Assembly (NCBI RefSeq): GCF_001898175.1
Contig: NZ_MKTH01000008.1
Location: 186,001 to 250,000, forward strand
Length of the DNA: 64,000 bases
From: Cellulomonas sp. 73-92
Lineage (GTDB): Bacteria > Actinomycetota > Actinomycetes > Actinomycetales > Cellulomonadaceae
Reading direction: 5' to 3'
Each line of letters begins with the position of its first letter. Position 1 is the first letter of the stretch. The notes beneath the pieces were generated by a model. The model was not told where the DNA came from, did not search any database, and saw nothing but the letters and a program-made list of their open reading frames with translations. Both the position numbers and the translations under genes were made by a program. Below are positions 9,210-16,614 of this stretch, one piece after another.

Positions 9210-10589
9210 ATGAGCGCCGAATCGCCCTTCGACCCCGCATCCGCCGGCTGGGAGCAGCTGCTGCGCTCGATGCTGGGCCCCGCGGCCGACGAGGTGATCC
9301 AGCAGCTGAAGGAGGGCGGGTTCGACCCGTCGCAGCTGCCGGCGATCCCGGGCATGCCGACCGACCCCGAGTCCCTGCGCCAGATGGCGGCGCAGGTGCA
9401 GCGCCTGGTCGCCGCCGGCGGCGAGGGCGGCGTCAACTGGGAGATGGCCCAGGAGCTGGCGCGCCAGCAGGCGAGCGCCGGCGGGGACCCCTCGGTGGGC
9501 GCGATCGACCGTCGCACGGTCGCCGACGCGTTCTCCGTCGCCGAGCTGTGGCTCGACGCCGTCACCGACGTCGCGCCCTCCGGCGCGGCCGGGCGGGCGT
9601 GGAGCCGCGCGGAGTGGGTCGAGGCGACGCTGCCGACCTGGCGCACGCTCACCGAGCCGATCGCGACGTCGCTCGCGGCGGCCCTCGCCGGCGCGCTCGG
9701 GACGACCGTCCGCGAGGAGATGGGCGGCGAGGGGTTCGGGCTCGACGTCACCGACATGGTCCACCGGCTGGGCCAGACGGTGTTCGGGCTCCAGGTCGGC
9801 CAGGCCGTCGGCACGCTCGCCCGCGAGGTGTTCGGCGCGACCGACGTCGGGCTGTCGCTGCTCGCCACCCCGGTGCCCGTGCTGCTGCCGGGCAACGTCG
9901 CCGCGTTCGGCGAGGGCCTCGAGGTGCCCGACGAGGAGCTCCGGCTCTTCCTCGCGCTGCGCGAGGCCGCGGCGACACGGCTGATGACCCACGTGCCGTG
10001 GCTGCGCGCGCACCTGCTCGGGGCCGTGGAGGCGTACGCCCGCGGCATCACCATCGACACCGAGCAGCTCGAGGAGGCCGTCCGCTCCGTCGACCCGACC
10101 GATCCCGCCGCCCTGCAGGCGGCGTTGTCCGGCGGCGTGTTCGGCCCGCAGACGACGCCCGGCCAGCAGGCCGCGCTCGACCGCCTGGAGACGTCGCTGG
10201 CCCTCGTCGAGGGCTGGGTCGACGAGGTCAGCGCGGCCGCCGCCCTCGCCCACCTGCCGCACGCCGTGGCGCTGCGGGAGATGCTGCGGCGGCGGCGGGC
10301 CGCCGGCGGCCCGGCGGAGCAGACCCTCGCGACGCTCGTCGGGCTGCAGCTGCGGCCCCGCCGGCTGCGCGACGCCGCGGCGCTGTGGGCTGCCATCGCC
10401 GCCGAGCGCGGCCAGTCCGGCCGGGACGCCGTGTGGCAGCACCCGGACCTCATGCCGACGGCGGCGGACCTCGACGACCCCGCCGGCTACGCCGCCCGGC
10501 AGCGTGAGGCCGACGCCGAGTCGGCGGCGCTGGACGCCGCGATCGCGGAGATCCTCGGCCACGACGAGCCCGGCGCGCCTTCCGCGTAG
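9210..10589 (+). CDS. zincin-like (DUF2342-related) protein with altered active-site region
   Basis: A 459-residue cytoplasmic protein corresponding to Rv3195, often named zinc-dependent metalloprotease. It starts at ATG 9210 with CGAGGAG 7 bases upstream. From memory, homologues have a conserved His in the helix that reads here REAAATRLMTHVPWL (typically REAAHxRLF), and this protein has Ala-Thr at that place. Peptidase activity should therefore not be assumed. The rest (LGQTVFGLQVGQAVG, PVLLPGNVAAFGEGL, LVEGWVDEVSAAA) is family-typical. It is divergent from ylbL, as in other actinobacteria. Confidence 0.8.
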   Translation: MSAESPFDPASAGWEQLLRSMLGPAADEVIQQLKEGGFDPSQLPAIPGMPTDPESLRQMAAQVQRLVAAGGEGGVNWEMAQELARQQASAGGDPSVGAIDRRTVADAFSVAELWLDAVTDVAPSGAAGRAWSRAEWVEATLPTWRTLTEPIATSLAAALAGALGTTVREEMGGEGFGLDVTDMVHRLGQTVFGLQVGQAVGTLAREVFGATDVGLSLLATPVPVLLPGNVAAFGEGLEVPDEELRLFLALREAAATRLMTHVPWLRAHLLGAVEAYARGITIDTEQLEEAVRSVDPTDPAALQAALSGGVFGPQTTPGQQAALDRLETSLALVEGWVDEVSAAAALAHLPHAVALREMLRRRRAAGGPAEQTLATLVGLQLRPRRLRDAAALWAAIAAERGQSGRDAVWQHPDLMPTAADLDDPAGYAARQREADAESAALDAAIAEILGHDEPGAPSA

Positions 10590-10603
10590 CCCCCGGCGTC
10601 CGG

Positions 10604-11242
10604 TCAGGCGCGGCGGCCGCCGAGGGACGGACGTCGAGCCGTCCCCATGTCGAACAGGACGCCGTCCGTGGCCTCGTCGGGCACCGGCATGGCGTCCTCG
10701 TCGACATCCCACGCGCCGTCGTCGTCCGGCCCGGCCTCGCCGTGCCCCCGGGCGTAGGCGTACCCGTCGAGGAAGCCGCGGGCGCGCGCGGTGTGCGGGT
10801 AGCGGTCCACGAGCGCCCAGAACGACCCGTCATGGCCGGGGCGCAGCAGGTGCGCCAGCTCGTGCATCAGCACGTAGTCGAGCACCCAGCGCGGCATGCC
10901 CTGCAGCCGGTCGGAGATGCGGATGGTGCGGTCCACCGTGGTGCACGAGCCCCAGCGCTTGCCCTGCCGGCTCGACCACGACACCGACGCCGGCACCGCG
11001 CGCCCCTCCAGGTACTCCCGCGAGAGCTCCGTCGCGCGCCGCAGCAGGGCCGCGTCGGAGGGCCGGCGCCGCTCGTCCTGCACTGCGAGGCGGCCGAGCA
11101 TCCGGTCGACCCACTCGCGCTCCTGCGCCCGCGTGAACCGGGCCGGGATCGACACGACCGTGACGCCGCCCTCGCGCCACGCGGTCACGGTGCGGGTGCG
11201 GCGGCGGGAGCGGCGGACCTCGACGGCGTCCGGTGTCGGCAC
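10604..11242 (-). CDS. YgjP-like (DUF45/M48-type) metallopeptidase
   Basis: About 212 residues. The zinc-binding motif HELAHLLRPGHDGSFW gives HExxH plus a downstream His, and KRWGSCTTVDRTIRIS is the conserved strand of the YgjP/WSS1-type fold. The acidic C-terminus (DDDGAWDVDEDAM) is variable in the family. The track begins far upstream; real similarity starts near TRTVTAWREGG. GTG 11242 is preferred because TACGGT lies 7 bases upstream and no Shine-Dalgarno is visible; GTG 11251 is the alternative. The gene converges with the DUF2342-like gene. Confidence 0.75.
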   Translation of the reverse strand: MPTPDAVEVRRSRRRTRTVTAWREGGVTVVSIPARFTRAQEREWVDRMLGRLAVQDERRRPSDAALLRRATELSREYLEGRAVPASVSWSSRQGKRWGSCTTVDRTIRISDRLQGMPRWVLDYVLMHELAHLLRPGHDGSFWALVDRYPHTARARGFLDGYAYARGHGEAGPDDDGAWDVDEDAMPVPDEATDGVLFDMGTARRPSLGGRRA

Positions 11243-11461
11243 AGACCGCACCGTAACCCCGCGCGGCGACACCGCCCGCCTCCCTCCACAGCCGGCACGC
11301 CCTCCGCCGAATGGTCGAACCCTCCGGCTCCCACCCTGGTCCGGGCCTGCGCGGGGTGCCCGGTCTGTACTGTGTGCCCCTGGGCCCGCCGCACACGGCG
11401 CCGGCCCGTTCCGCATCGGGCGCCTCGCGCGCGCCGACGCACCACTTCGAGGAGGGACCTG

Positions 11462-11620
11462 ATGGCCGAGACCTACGCGGGTGAGTTCTACTGCGTGAAG
11501 TGCAAGGAGAAGCGGGAGGCGACGGGCGAGGTTGTCGTCTCGGAGTCCGGGCGCAAGATGGCCAAGGCCGTCTGCCCGGTCTGCGGCACCAAGCTCAACC
11601 GGATCCTCGGCAAGGCCTGA
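11462..11620 (+). CDS. DUF5679 zinc-ribbon protein
   Basis: A 52-residue protein shorter than most ORF callers' cut-off and hidden inside a longer track ORF. It has two CxxC pairs (YCVKCKEKRE and CPVCGTKLNRIL), so it should fold as a small zinc ribbon. A strong GAGGAGG lies 6 bases before the ATG, and a TACTGT -10-like box lies about 90 bases upstream (11368-11373). Family members are found across actinobacteria and have no assigned role. A 16-bp stem hairpin follows the stop, so it is probably its own transcription unit. Confidence 0.9.
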   Translation: MAETYAGEFYCVKCKEKREATGEVVVSESGRKMAKAVCPVCGTKLNRILGKA

Positions 11621-11631
11621 ACCGGTCCGTC

Positions 11632-11668
11632 CGCGAGGGGCTCCGCCATGGTGGCGGGGCCCCTCGCG
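11632..11668 (+). terminator. hairpin terminator after the DUF5679 gene
   Basis: Two 16-base arms (CGCGAGGGGCTCCGCC and GGCGGGGCCCCTCGCG) pair with one G-U wobble around a 5-base loop, 11 bases after the stop. No long T-tract follows. It separates the DUF5679 gene from the ThiF-like gene on the same strand. Confidence 0.7.
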
Positions 11669-11735
11669 TGTCTGTGGACGACGAAGCGTGCGCGGCCGGC
11701 GGCGCTGGCACTCTGCACCGGTGCGAGGGACCGGC

Positions 11736-12677
11736 GTGAGGCTGCGGACGGGGCTGCCCGTGCTGCGCCGCGGCGCCGACGAGGTGCAGGTCGGCACGGA
11801 CCCGCGCTGGGCCGTGCGCCTGACGAACCTGGCTCCCGACGAGGTCGAGGCCCTGGTCACGCGGCGTGCCGGGCTCGACGGGCCGCGGCTGGGCGGCCTG
11901 GTCGACGAGCTCGCGCTCGCCGGCCTCGCGGTGCCGGACGACATCCCCGACGGCCCGCCGGATTCCCTCGTGCTCGGGCTGCTGCGGCCGGAGGACGACC
12001 CGGTGGCGCGCACGCGCCGGCGCGGCGCCTCGTGCGTCGGCGTCGTCGGCCTCGGGCCCACCGGCCTCGGCATCGCGGCAGGGCTCGCGGCCGCGGGCGT
12101 CGGCACCGTCCTCCTGGACGACGAACGACCCGTGCGCACGGCCGACGTGGGCGCGACCGGCTACCGGTGGAGCGACGTCGGGCAGCCCCGCGAGCGGGCC
12201 GCCACCCGGCTGCTGCGGGACGTGGCCCCCACCGTCGACGTCGACGGCCCCGCGACGCCCGACGTCCTCGTCGTCGTCGAGGGCGCCGCGGCCGACCCGG
12301 CCCGCCCCGAGCGGCTCCTGTCGCTCGACGTCACGCACCTGTCGGTCGTGGTGCGCGAGGGGGACACCGTCGTCGGGCCGCTCGTCGTGCCCGGTGCGGG
12401 CGCGTGCCTGCGCTGCCTGGACCTGCATCGCGCCGACCTCGACCCCGCATGGCCGCTGGTCCTGTCCCAGCTCGTCGGCACGGACGCCGTGGAACCCGGT
12501 CCGGTCGCATCGGTCGCGGCCGGGCTGGCCGTGGCGAGCCTGCTGGCCACGGTCGACGGCCGGCCGATCGCCCCGGGGCTGACGTGGGAGGTCGCGCTGC
12601 CGGACGCGGTCCCACGGGAACGGGTGTGGCAGCCCCACCCGCGCTGCGGCTGCACCCGGCTGCCCGACGAGCCGTGA
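11736..12677 (+). CDS. ThiF/E1-like protein of the cyclodehydratase-related family
   Basis: A 313-residue protein. Homologues begin MRLRxGxPVLRR, matching the GTG at 11736 (VRLRTGLPVLRR) with GCGAGGGA 6 bases upstream; GTG 11721 is the alternative. Residues about 100-125 form a Rossmann glycine-rich loop (GVVGLGPTGLGIAAGL), and the C-terminus carries CLRCLDLHR and HPRCGC, probably a zinc site. The fold is shared with E1-like adenylyltransferases and with TOMM/bacteriocin cyclodehydratase partner proteins. No precursor peptide or YcaO gene is nearby, so a peptide-modification role is not supported. It converges on whiB7. Confidence 0.75.
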   Translation: MRLRTGLPVLRRGADEVQVGTDPRWAVRLTNLAPDEVEALVTRRAGLDGPRLGGLVDELALAGLAVPDDIPDGPPDSLVLGLLRPEDDPVARTRRRGASCVGVVGLGPTGLGIAAGLAAAGVGTVLLDDERPVRTADVGATGYRWSDVGQPRERAATRLLRDVAPTVDVDGPATPDVLVVVEGAAADPARPERLLSLDVTHLSVVVREGDTVVGPLVVPGAGACLRCLDLHRADLDPAWPLVLSQLVGTDAVEPGPVASVAAGLAVASLLATVDGRPIAPGLTWEVALPDAVPRERVWQPHPRCGCTRLPDEP

Positions 12678-12683
12678 GACGCG

Positions 12684-12719
12684 CGAGGGCCCCGCACCGG
12701 TCGTGGTGCGGGGCCCTCG
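12684..12719. terminator. bidirectional hairpin terminator between ThiF-like gene and whiB7
   Basis: A perfect 15-bp stem (CGAGGGCCCCGCACC and its complement) with a 6-base loop lies in the 51-base gap between two convergent genes. It reads equally well on both strands and has no T-tract. Confidence 0.85.
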
Positions 12720-12728
12720 TCGTCCGGC

Positions 12729-13052
12729 TCAGGCGGCCGGGTACACCGTGTCCTTGCGTGGGCGGCCACGGCCACGCTTCGTCGCGACCACCTGACCGCC
12801 GACGAACACCTCGCCACCCCAGACGCCCCACGGCTCCTCGCGCTCGATCGCGCCGGCCAGGCAGCCCTCCAGCAGCGGGCAGGTGCGGCAGAGCGCCTTG
12901 GCCTGCTCGACCTGGGCGGTGTGCTCGGCGAACCACAGCTCGGGGTCGTGCGTCCGGCACGGGATGAGGTCGGCGACCAGTCGGTCGAAGTCGTCGGCGC
13001 CCGTGGTGGAGACGCCCTGGTACACGGTGTCGAGCAGCGTCGTGAGCTGCAC
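12729..13052 (-). CDS. whiB7: WhiB7 transcriptional regulator
   Basis: A 107-residue iron-sulfur regulator. Four Cys (IPCRTHD, then ALCRTCPLLEGC) bind the cluster; EPWGVWGGE is the WhiB signature turn; the C-terminal RGRGRPRK is the AT-hook that marks WhiB7 among WhiB proteins. WhiB7 works with the housekeeping sigma factor to activate intrinsic antibiotic-resistance genes when translation is impaired. The GTG start has a strong AGGAGGAATC before it. It sits downstream of uvrD2, as in mycobacteria, behind a leader of more than 400 bases with alternative hairpins (separate entries). Confidence 0.95.
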   Translation of the reverse strand: MQLTTLLDTVYQGVSTTGADDFDRLVADLIPCRTHDPELWFAEHTAQVEQAKALCRTCPLLEGCLAGAIEREEPWGVWGGEVFVGGQVVATKRGRGRPRKDTVYPAA

Positions 13053-13144
13053 GATTCCTCCTGGAGTCCTTGCTGGTGAGCTGGTCTGGGTCCGCGGCCC
13101 CAGCTCACCGGGTTCTCCCGGAGAAACAGGAAGGCCGCGGACCC
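13042..13144 (-). promoter_or_regulatory. whiB7 leader: nested alternative hairpins (candidate attenuator)
   Basis: On the minus-strand RNA, arm A (13133-13144, GGGTCCGCGGCC) is perfectly complementary to arm A' (13088-13099). A' lies inside the loop of a second perfect 10-bp hairpin formed by GGTGAGCTGG (13100-13109) and CCAGCTCACC (13075-13084). The same GTGAGCTG can also pair with CAGCTCAC at whiB7 codons 1-4 (13042-13049), which would mask the start. No U-tract follows, so control may be on translation or by Rho. In mycobacteria whiB7 is known to be controlled by uORF-dependent attenuation; this arrangement fits that idea. Confidence 0.65.
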
Positions 13145-13184
13145 GGTGCGGGATCCACGGCCTGAGACGATGTTCGTCGTCAGA

Positions 13185-13403
13185 TCACGAGGTCCCGCGA
13201 GGGATCGGGTCGAGGTCGTCGAGGGCGACGCCGGTGCCGGCCGACGTGAGGAAGCCCACGACGGGCGCAGTACGCCCCTGGAGCTGGGCACGGCGGCGGT
13301 TGGCGGACACAGCACGCCCCTGGAACGGGGTGCCGGTGCCCGCGAGGAGGCACGCAGAAGCGCCCGTGCGGGTCATGAGGATCGTCGTCACGTCGGTCTG
13401 CAC
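13185..13403 (-). CDS. candidate whiB7 leader ORF (uORF), 72 codons
   Basis: A GTG-started ORF within the whiB7 leader that ends about 40 bases before the first regulatory hairpin arm. Codon third positions are G or C in all but about eight of 72 codons, as in true genes of this genome. GAGAGGGG abuts the GTG; a second GTG four codons on (VTTILMTRTGAS) is an alternative start. I recognise no family. Its place matches the uORF known in mycobacterial whiB7 leaders, though those are shorter. The overlapping 90-residue ORF in another frame is taken as a shadow. Confidence 0.45.
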   Translation of the reverse strand: MQTDVTTILMTRTGASACLLAGTGTPFQGRAVSANRRRAQLQGRTAPVVGFLTSAGTGVALDDLDPIPRGTS

Positions 13404-13493
13404 CCCCTCTCGTTCGTGGACCCGTGCCTCTTCGGCACAGCCCGGTGCTCAAACCTCGTCCACCGTAGGGGGACTTCCCCGCCGCGGCAACGG

Positions 13494-13522
13494 ATTATCG
13501 GCACGAGTTCGTGGCAGTTTCG
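13494..13522 (-). promoter_or_regulatory. possible whiB7 promoter
   Basis: A GATAAT -10 box (13494-13499, minus strand) lies 17 bases from a weak -35 (CGAAAC, 13517-13522), just after the uvrD2 stop. It would give a leader of about 435 bases. The -10 is one of the most A/T-rich hexamers in this area. The -35 is poor, as might be expected of an activator-dependent promoter. Confidence 0.4.
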
Positions 13523-13532
13523 CCGGCGCCGG

Positions 13533-15500
13533 TCAGCGGCGTGCGACGAGCCCCAGCAGCGCCTGCCCGTAGGCGTCGAGCTTCACGGGGCCGATCCCGC
13601 GGACCCGGGCCAGCTCCGCGATCGTCGCCGGGCGCAGCGTCGCGACGTCCTCCAGGGCGCGGTCGGCGAGCACCGTGTAGGCGGGACGGTCGAGCCGGCG
13701 GGCCTCGTCGGTGCGCCACTCGCGCAGGCGGGCCAGCAGCGCCGGGTCGGCGGCGGCCGGCGGCTCGGCGCCGCCCGCGCGTGCCGTGCCGCCCGACGGC
13801 CACAGCCCGTCGAGGAACCGCGACGCCTTGCGGGTGCCGCGCGACCCCGGTGTGCGCGCCCGGGCGAACGACATCTCCAGCCGCTCGCGCGCCCGCGTCA
13901 CGCCGACGTACAGCAGCCGGCGCTCCTCCTCGAGCGCGGCGGGGGTCTCGGCCAGGGAGATCGGCAGCAGCCCCTCCGAGAGGCCGGCGAGGAACACGAC
14001 GTCCCACTCCAACCCCTTGGCGGCGTGCAGCGAGGCCAGCGTCACGCCCTCGACGACCGGGGCGTGCTGCGCCGACGCGCGCTCGTCGAGCTCCGCCACG
14101 AGCTCGGCCAGGCCGGTCGCGCCCGCCGCCGCCAGGTCGTCGGCCAGCGTGGCCAGCGCCTGCATCGCGTCCCACCGCTCGCGCGCGGCGCCGCGGGGCG
14201 CCGGGGGCTGCTCCGACCAGCCGACGGTGCGCAGCACGTCGCGGGCGTTCTCCGGCATGCTCACGGACGGGTCGGCGGAGCGGACCGCGCCGCGCAGCAG
14301 GACGATCGCGTCGCGGACGTCGCGCCGCGCGAAGAATCGCTCCCCGCCGCGCACCTGGTAGCCGACGCCCGCCGTGGCGAGCGCCTCCTCGAAGGCCTCC
14401 CCCTGGACGTTGGTGCGGTAGAGCACCGCGATCTGGCTCGGCCGCGTCCCGTCGGCGACCAGCCGCGCGATGCGCGCCGCGATCCCCGCGGCCTCGGCCT
14501 CGTCGTCGTCGTACGCGGTCCAGCGCACGGGCGGGCCGTCCGGGCGCTGCGCGACGAGCTGGAGCGGGCTCGGCTCACCCCGCTTGCGGCCCGAGACCAG
14601 CAGCCGGTTGGCGAGGGTGACCACCTGCGGTGTCGAGCGGTAGTCGCGCACCAGCCGGATCTGCGCGGCGCCGGGGTGCGTGCGGCCGAACCCCAGCAGG
14701 TGCTCGGGGCTCGCGCCGGTGAACGAGTAGATGGTCTGGCTCGGGTCGCCGACGACGCACAGCTCGTGCCGGCCGCCGAGCCACTGGTCGAGCAGGTACT
14801 GCTGGAGCGGGCTGACGTCCTGGTACTCGTCGACGACGAAGTGGCGGTACTGCCCGCGCACCACGTCGGCCACGTCGCGGCGCTGCGCGATCATCGCCGC
14901 GGTCAGCAGCAGCACGTCCTCGAAGTCGATGACGCCGCGCTCGTTCTTCACGTCCTCGTAGGACGTCATGAGCCGGGCGACCTCCTGCGCGGCGAACCCG
15001 CCGGGCGTCGGCCGGGCCGCCGCGCCGACCGCCGCCACGTAGTCGTCGGCGGGCACGAGGCTGACCTTCGCCCACTCCACCTCGCTGGCGAGGTCGCGGA
15101 CCGCGATGCGGTCGACGTCGAGCCCCACCCGCCGGGCGGCCTCGGCGACGAGCGGGGCCTTCTTCTCCAGCAGCCGCGGCGGGGCGCCGCCGACGACCTT
15201 GGGCCAGAAGAAGCCGAGCTGGCGCAGCGCCGCGGCGTGGAACGTGCGGGCCTGCACGCCCCCGACGCCCAGGCCGCGCAGCCGGACGCGCATCTCCCCC
15301 GCCGCCCGCGCCGTGAACGTCACCGCCAGCACGCTCGCCGGCTTGTAGACGCCCGTGCGCACGCCGTACGCGATGCGGTGGGTGATCGCCCTCGTCTTGC
15401 CCGTCCCGGCGCCGGCGAGCACGCAGACCGGCCCGGTCAGGGCAGTGGCGACGGCGCGCTGCTCGGGGTCGAGCGCGTCCAGGAGGGCATCGGCGGACAT
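13533..15500 (-). CDS. uvrD2: ATP-dependent DNA helicase UvrD2
   Basis: A 655-residue superfamily 1 helicase. Walker A is AGAGTGKTRAITHRI near residue 30, motif II is VVDEYQDVSPLQ near 230, motif III VGDPSQTIYSF, motif V HAAKGLEWDVVF near 495 and motif VI VTRARERL. The last 80 or so residues form an HRDC domain ending in ELARVRGIGPVKLDAYGQALL. Mycobacterial UvrD2 joins the two parts by a tetracysteine module; here the linker has no Cys. Position next to whiB7 and a mycoredoxin gene is as in Rv3198c. It acts in DNA repair or replication; precise substrates are not predictable from sequence. Confidence 0.95.
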   Translation of the reverse strand: MSADALLDALDPEQRAVATALTGPVCVLAGAGTGKTRAITHRIAYGVRTGVYKPASVLAVTFTARAAGEMRVRLRGLGVGGVQARTFHAAALRQLGFFWPKVVGGAPPRLLEKKAPLVAEAARRVGLDVDRIAVRDLASEVEWAKVSLVPADDYVAAVGAAARPTPGGFAAQEVARLMTSYEDVKNERGVIDFEDVLLLTAAMIAQRRDVADVVRGQYRHFVVDEYQDVSPLQQYLLDQWLGGRHELCVVGDPSQTIYSFTGASPEHLLGFGRTHPGAAQIRLVRDYRSTPQVVTLANRLLVSGRKRGEPSPLQLVAQRPDGPPVRWTAYDDDEAEAAGIAARIARLVADGTRPSQIAVLYRTNVQGEAFEEALATAGVGYQVRGGERFFARRDVRDAIVLLRGAVRSADPSVSMPENARDVLRTVGWSEQPPAPRGAARERWDAMQALATLADDLAAAGATGLAELVAELDERASAQHAPVVEGVTLASLHAAKGLEWDVVFLAGLSEGLLPISLAETPAALEEERRLLYVGVTRARERLEMSFARARTPGSRGTRKASRFLDGLWPSGGTARAGGAEPPAAADPALLARLREWRTDEARRLDRPAYTVLADRALEDVATLRPATIAELARVRGIGPVKLDAYGQALLGLVARR

Positions 15501-15628
15501 CGCCCGCCATCCTTCCAGCCGCCGCCGACAGCCGGGACCCGCCCGCCGGGCCGGTGGACGGCCAGGAATGCCGGCGCGGCGGCGTACGTTGTCGGCCGAC
15601 GACCGAGCCTTCGACCGACCGAGGAACG

Positions 15629-15874
15629 ATGAGCGACGCGACGCTGACCATGTACACCACCACGTGGTGCGGCTACTGCCGCCGCCTGAAGTCGCAGCTC
15701 GACGCCGCCGGCATCGCGTACGACGAGGTCGACGTCGAGCAGGTGCCGGACGCCGCGGCGTTCGTCGAGTCCGTCAACGACGGCAACCGGACCGTGCCCA
15801 CGCTGGTGTTCCCCGACGGCTCGTCGGCCACCAACCCGTCGCTGGCCGAGGTGCAGGCGCGCCTTGCCGGCTGA
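15629..15874 (+). CDS. mrx1: mycoredoxin (glutaredoxin-like)
   Basis: An 81-residue thioredoxin-fold protein starting at ATG 15629 with GAGGAACG before it; the track start at 15554 is too early. The active site WCGYC and the cis-Pro strand TVPTLVFPDG are those of mycoredoxin-1, which reduces mycothiol mixed disulfides in actinobacteria. The thiol partner (mycothiol) is inferred from the lineage. It is divergent from uvrD2. A TACGTT box (15585-15590) may be its -10. Confidence 0.92.
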   Translation: MSDATLTMYTTTWCGYCRRLKSQLDAAGIAYDEVDVEQVPDAAAFVESVNDGNRTVPTLVFPDGSSATNPSLAEVQARLAG

Positions 15875-15908
15875 TCTCGGTCGCGGCGCGTGGCCCGCGC
15901 TCGGCCGG

Positions 15909-16532
15909 CTAACGCGCGCCCGGCACGCGGCCGGCGAGGAACGCGAGGAACGCGTGGACCGCGGCGCCCACGGCGTCCGGGTCCTTCGTGAGCGAGTGCG
16001 TGTCGCCCGGGATGACGACGACCTCGCGTCGCGGGCCAGGCGGCGGCATCCCGAAGGCGTCGCGATCGCCCTGCACCACCAGCACCGGGACGGTTGGCGT
16101 GTCCAGCTCGGCGAGCCGGCTGCGGTCCGGCCTGCCCGGCGGGTGCAGCGGGAACGCGAGCGCGACCACGGCCACCGCCCCCGTCGAGGCGGCCGTGCGG
16201 CACGCCACCCGCGCGCCGCTGGAGCGGCCGCCGTGGACGGCCGGCAACGGGCCCACCTGGTCCAGCACCGCGGACGTCACGGTGAGCCACGCCTCGTCAA
16301 GCCGCGGGGCGGCGGGTGGCACACGTCGCCCGGCCACGCGGTACGGCTGGGTGACGCGCACGGCGACGTAGCCGGCCGCGAGCGCGCCGTCGCAGGCGGC
16401 ACGGATGTCGACGTGGTCGACCCCGCCGCCGGCACCGTGACCCACGAAGAACACCCCGACCGCGTCGCCGCCGGGCCGGTCGACGTCGGCCCAGGCCGGC
16501 CCCTCAGGCGTCTCGATCTCGACGCGCGTCAC
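15909..16532 (-). CDS. KANL3/Tex30-like alpha/beta hydrolase
   Basis: A 207-residue protein. GHGAGGG near residue 31 forms the oxyanion region, GGRSSGARVA near residue 101 is the nucleophile elbow (GxSSG), VVQGDRDAFG supplies the acid and GDTHSLTK the His. This pattern belongs to the small dienelactone-hydrolase-like family annotated as alpha/beta family hydrolase; the substrate is unknown. The GTG at 16532 follows TAGGCT by 7 bases with no Shine-Dalgarno, consistent with a leaderless mRNA. It lies downstream of nudC on the same strand but has its own likely promoter. Confidence 0.8.
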   Translation of the reverse strand: MTRVEIETPEGPAWADVDRPGGDAVGVFFVGHGAGGGVDHVDIRAACDGALAAGYVAVRVTQPYRVAGRRVPPAAPRLDEAWLTVTSAVLDQVGPLPAVHGGRSSGARVACRTAASTGAVAVVALAFPLHPPGRPDRSRLAELDTPTVPVLVVQGDRDAFGMPPPGPRREVVVIPGDTHSLTKDPDAVGAAVHAFLAFLAGRVPGAR

Positions 16533-16614
16533 GCGCTCGAGCCTAGGGGCCGCCGGCCCGCTTTCGTCGGCCGCCGGAACGGCACCGGCCCCGCCACGCG
16601 CCCCGGACCGTCCG

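Larger units (their letters stand above)
13053..13532 (-). other. 480-base intergenic region: whiB7 leader
   Basis: Between the uvrD2 stop and the whiB7 start. It holds the possible promoter, the 72-codon leader ORF, the nested hairpins and a smaller TTCTC-CGG-GAGAA hairpin in the spacer between arms. I see no tRNA, repeat or further gene in it. Confidence 0.8.

Noticed and set aside
11736-12677. RiPP/TOMM cyclodehydratase system
   Set aside because: The ThiF-like gene has no YcaO, dehydrogenase or precursor peptide nearby; it is a stand-alone conserved gene.
13180-13452. 90-aa ORF overlapping the whiB7 leader ORF
   Set aside because: Arg/Pro-rich frame offset from the more coding-like 72-codon frame; treated as a shadow.
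13146-15632. 828-aa plus-strand ORF
   Set aside because: Antisense to uvrD2, whose helicase motifs are complete on the minus strand.
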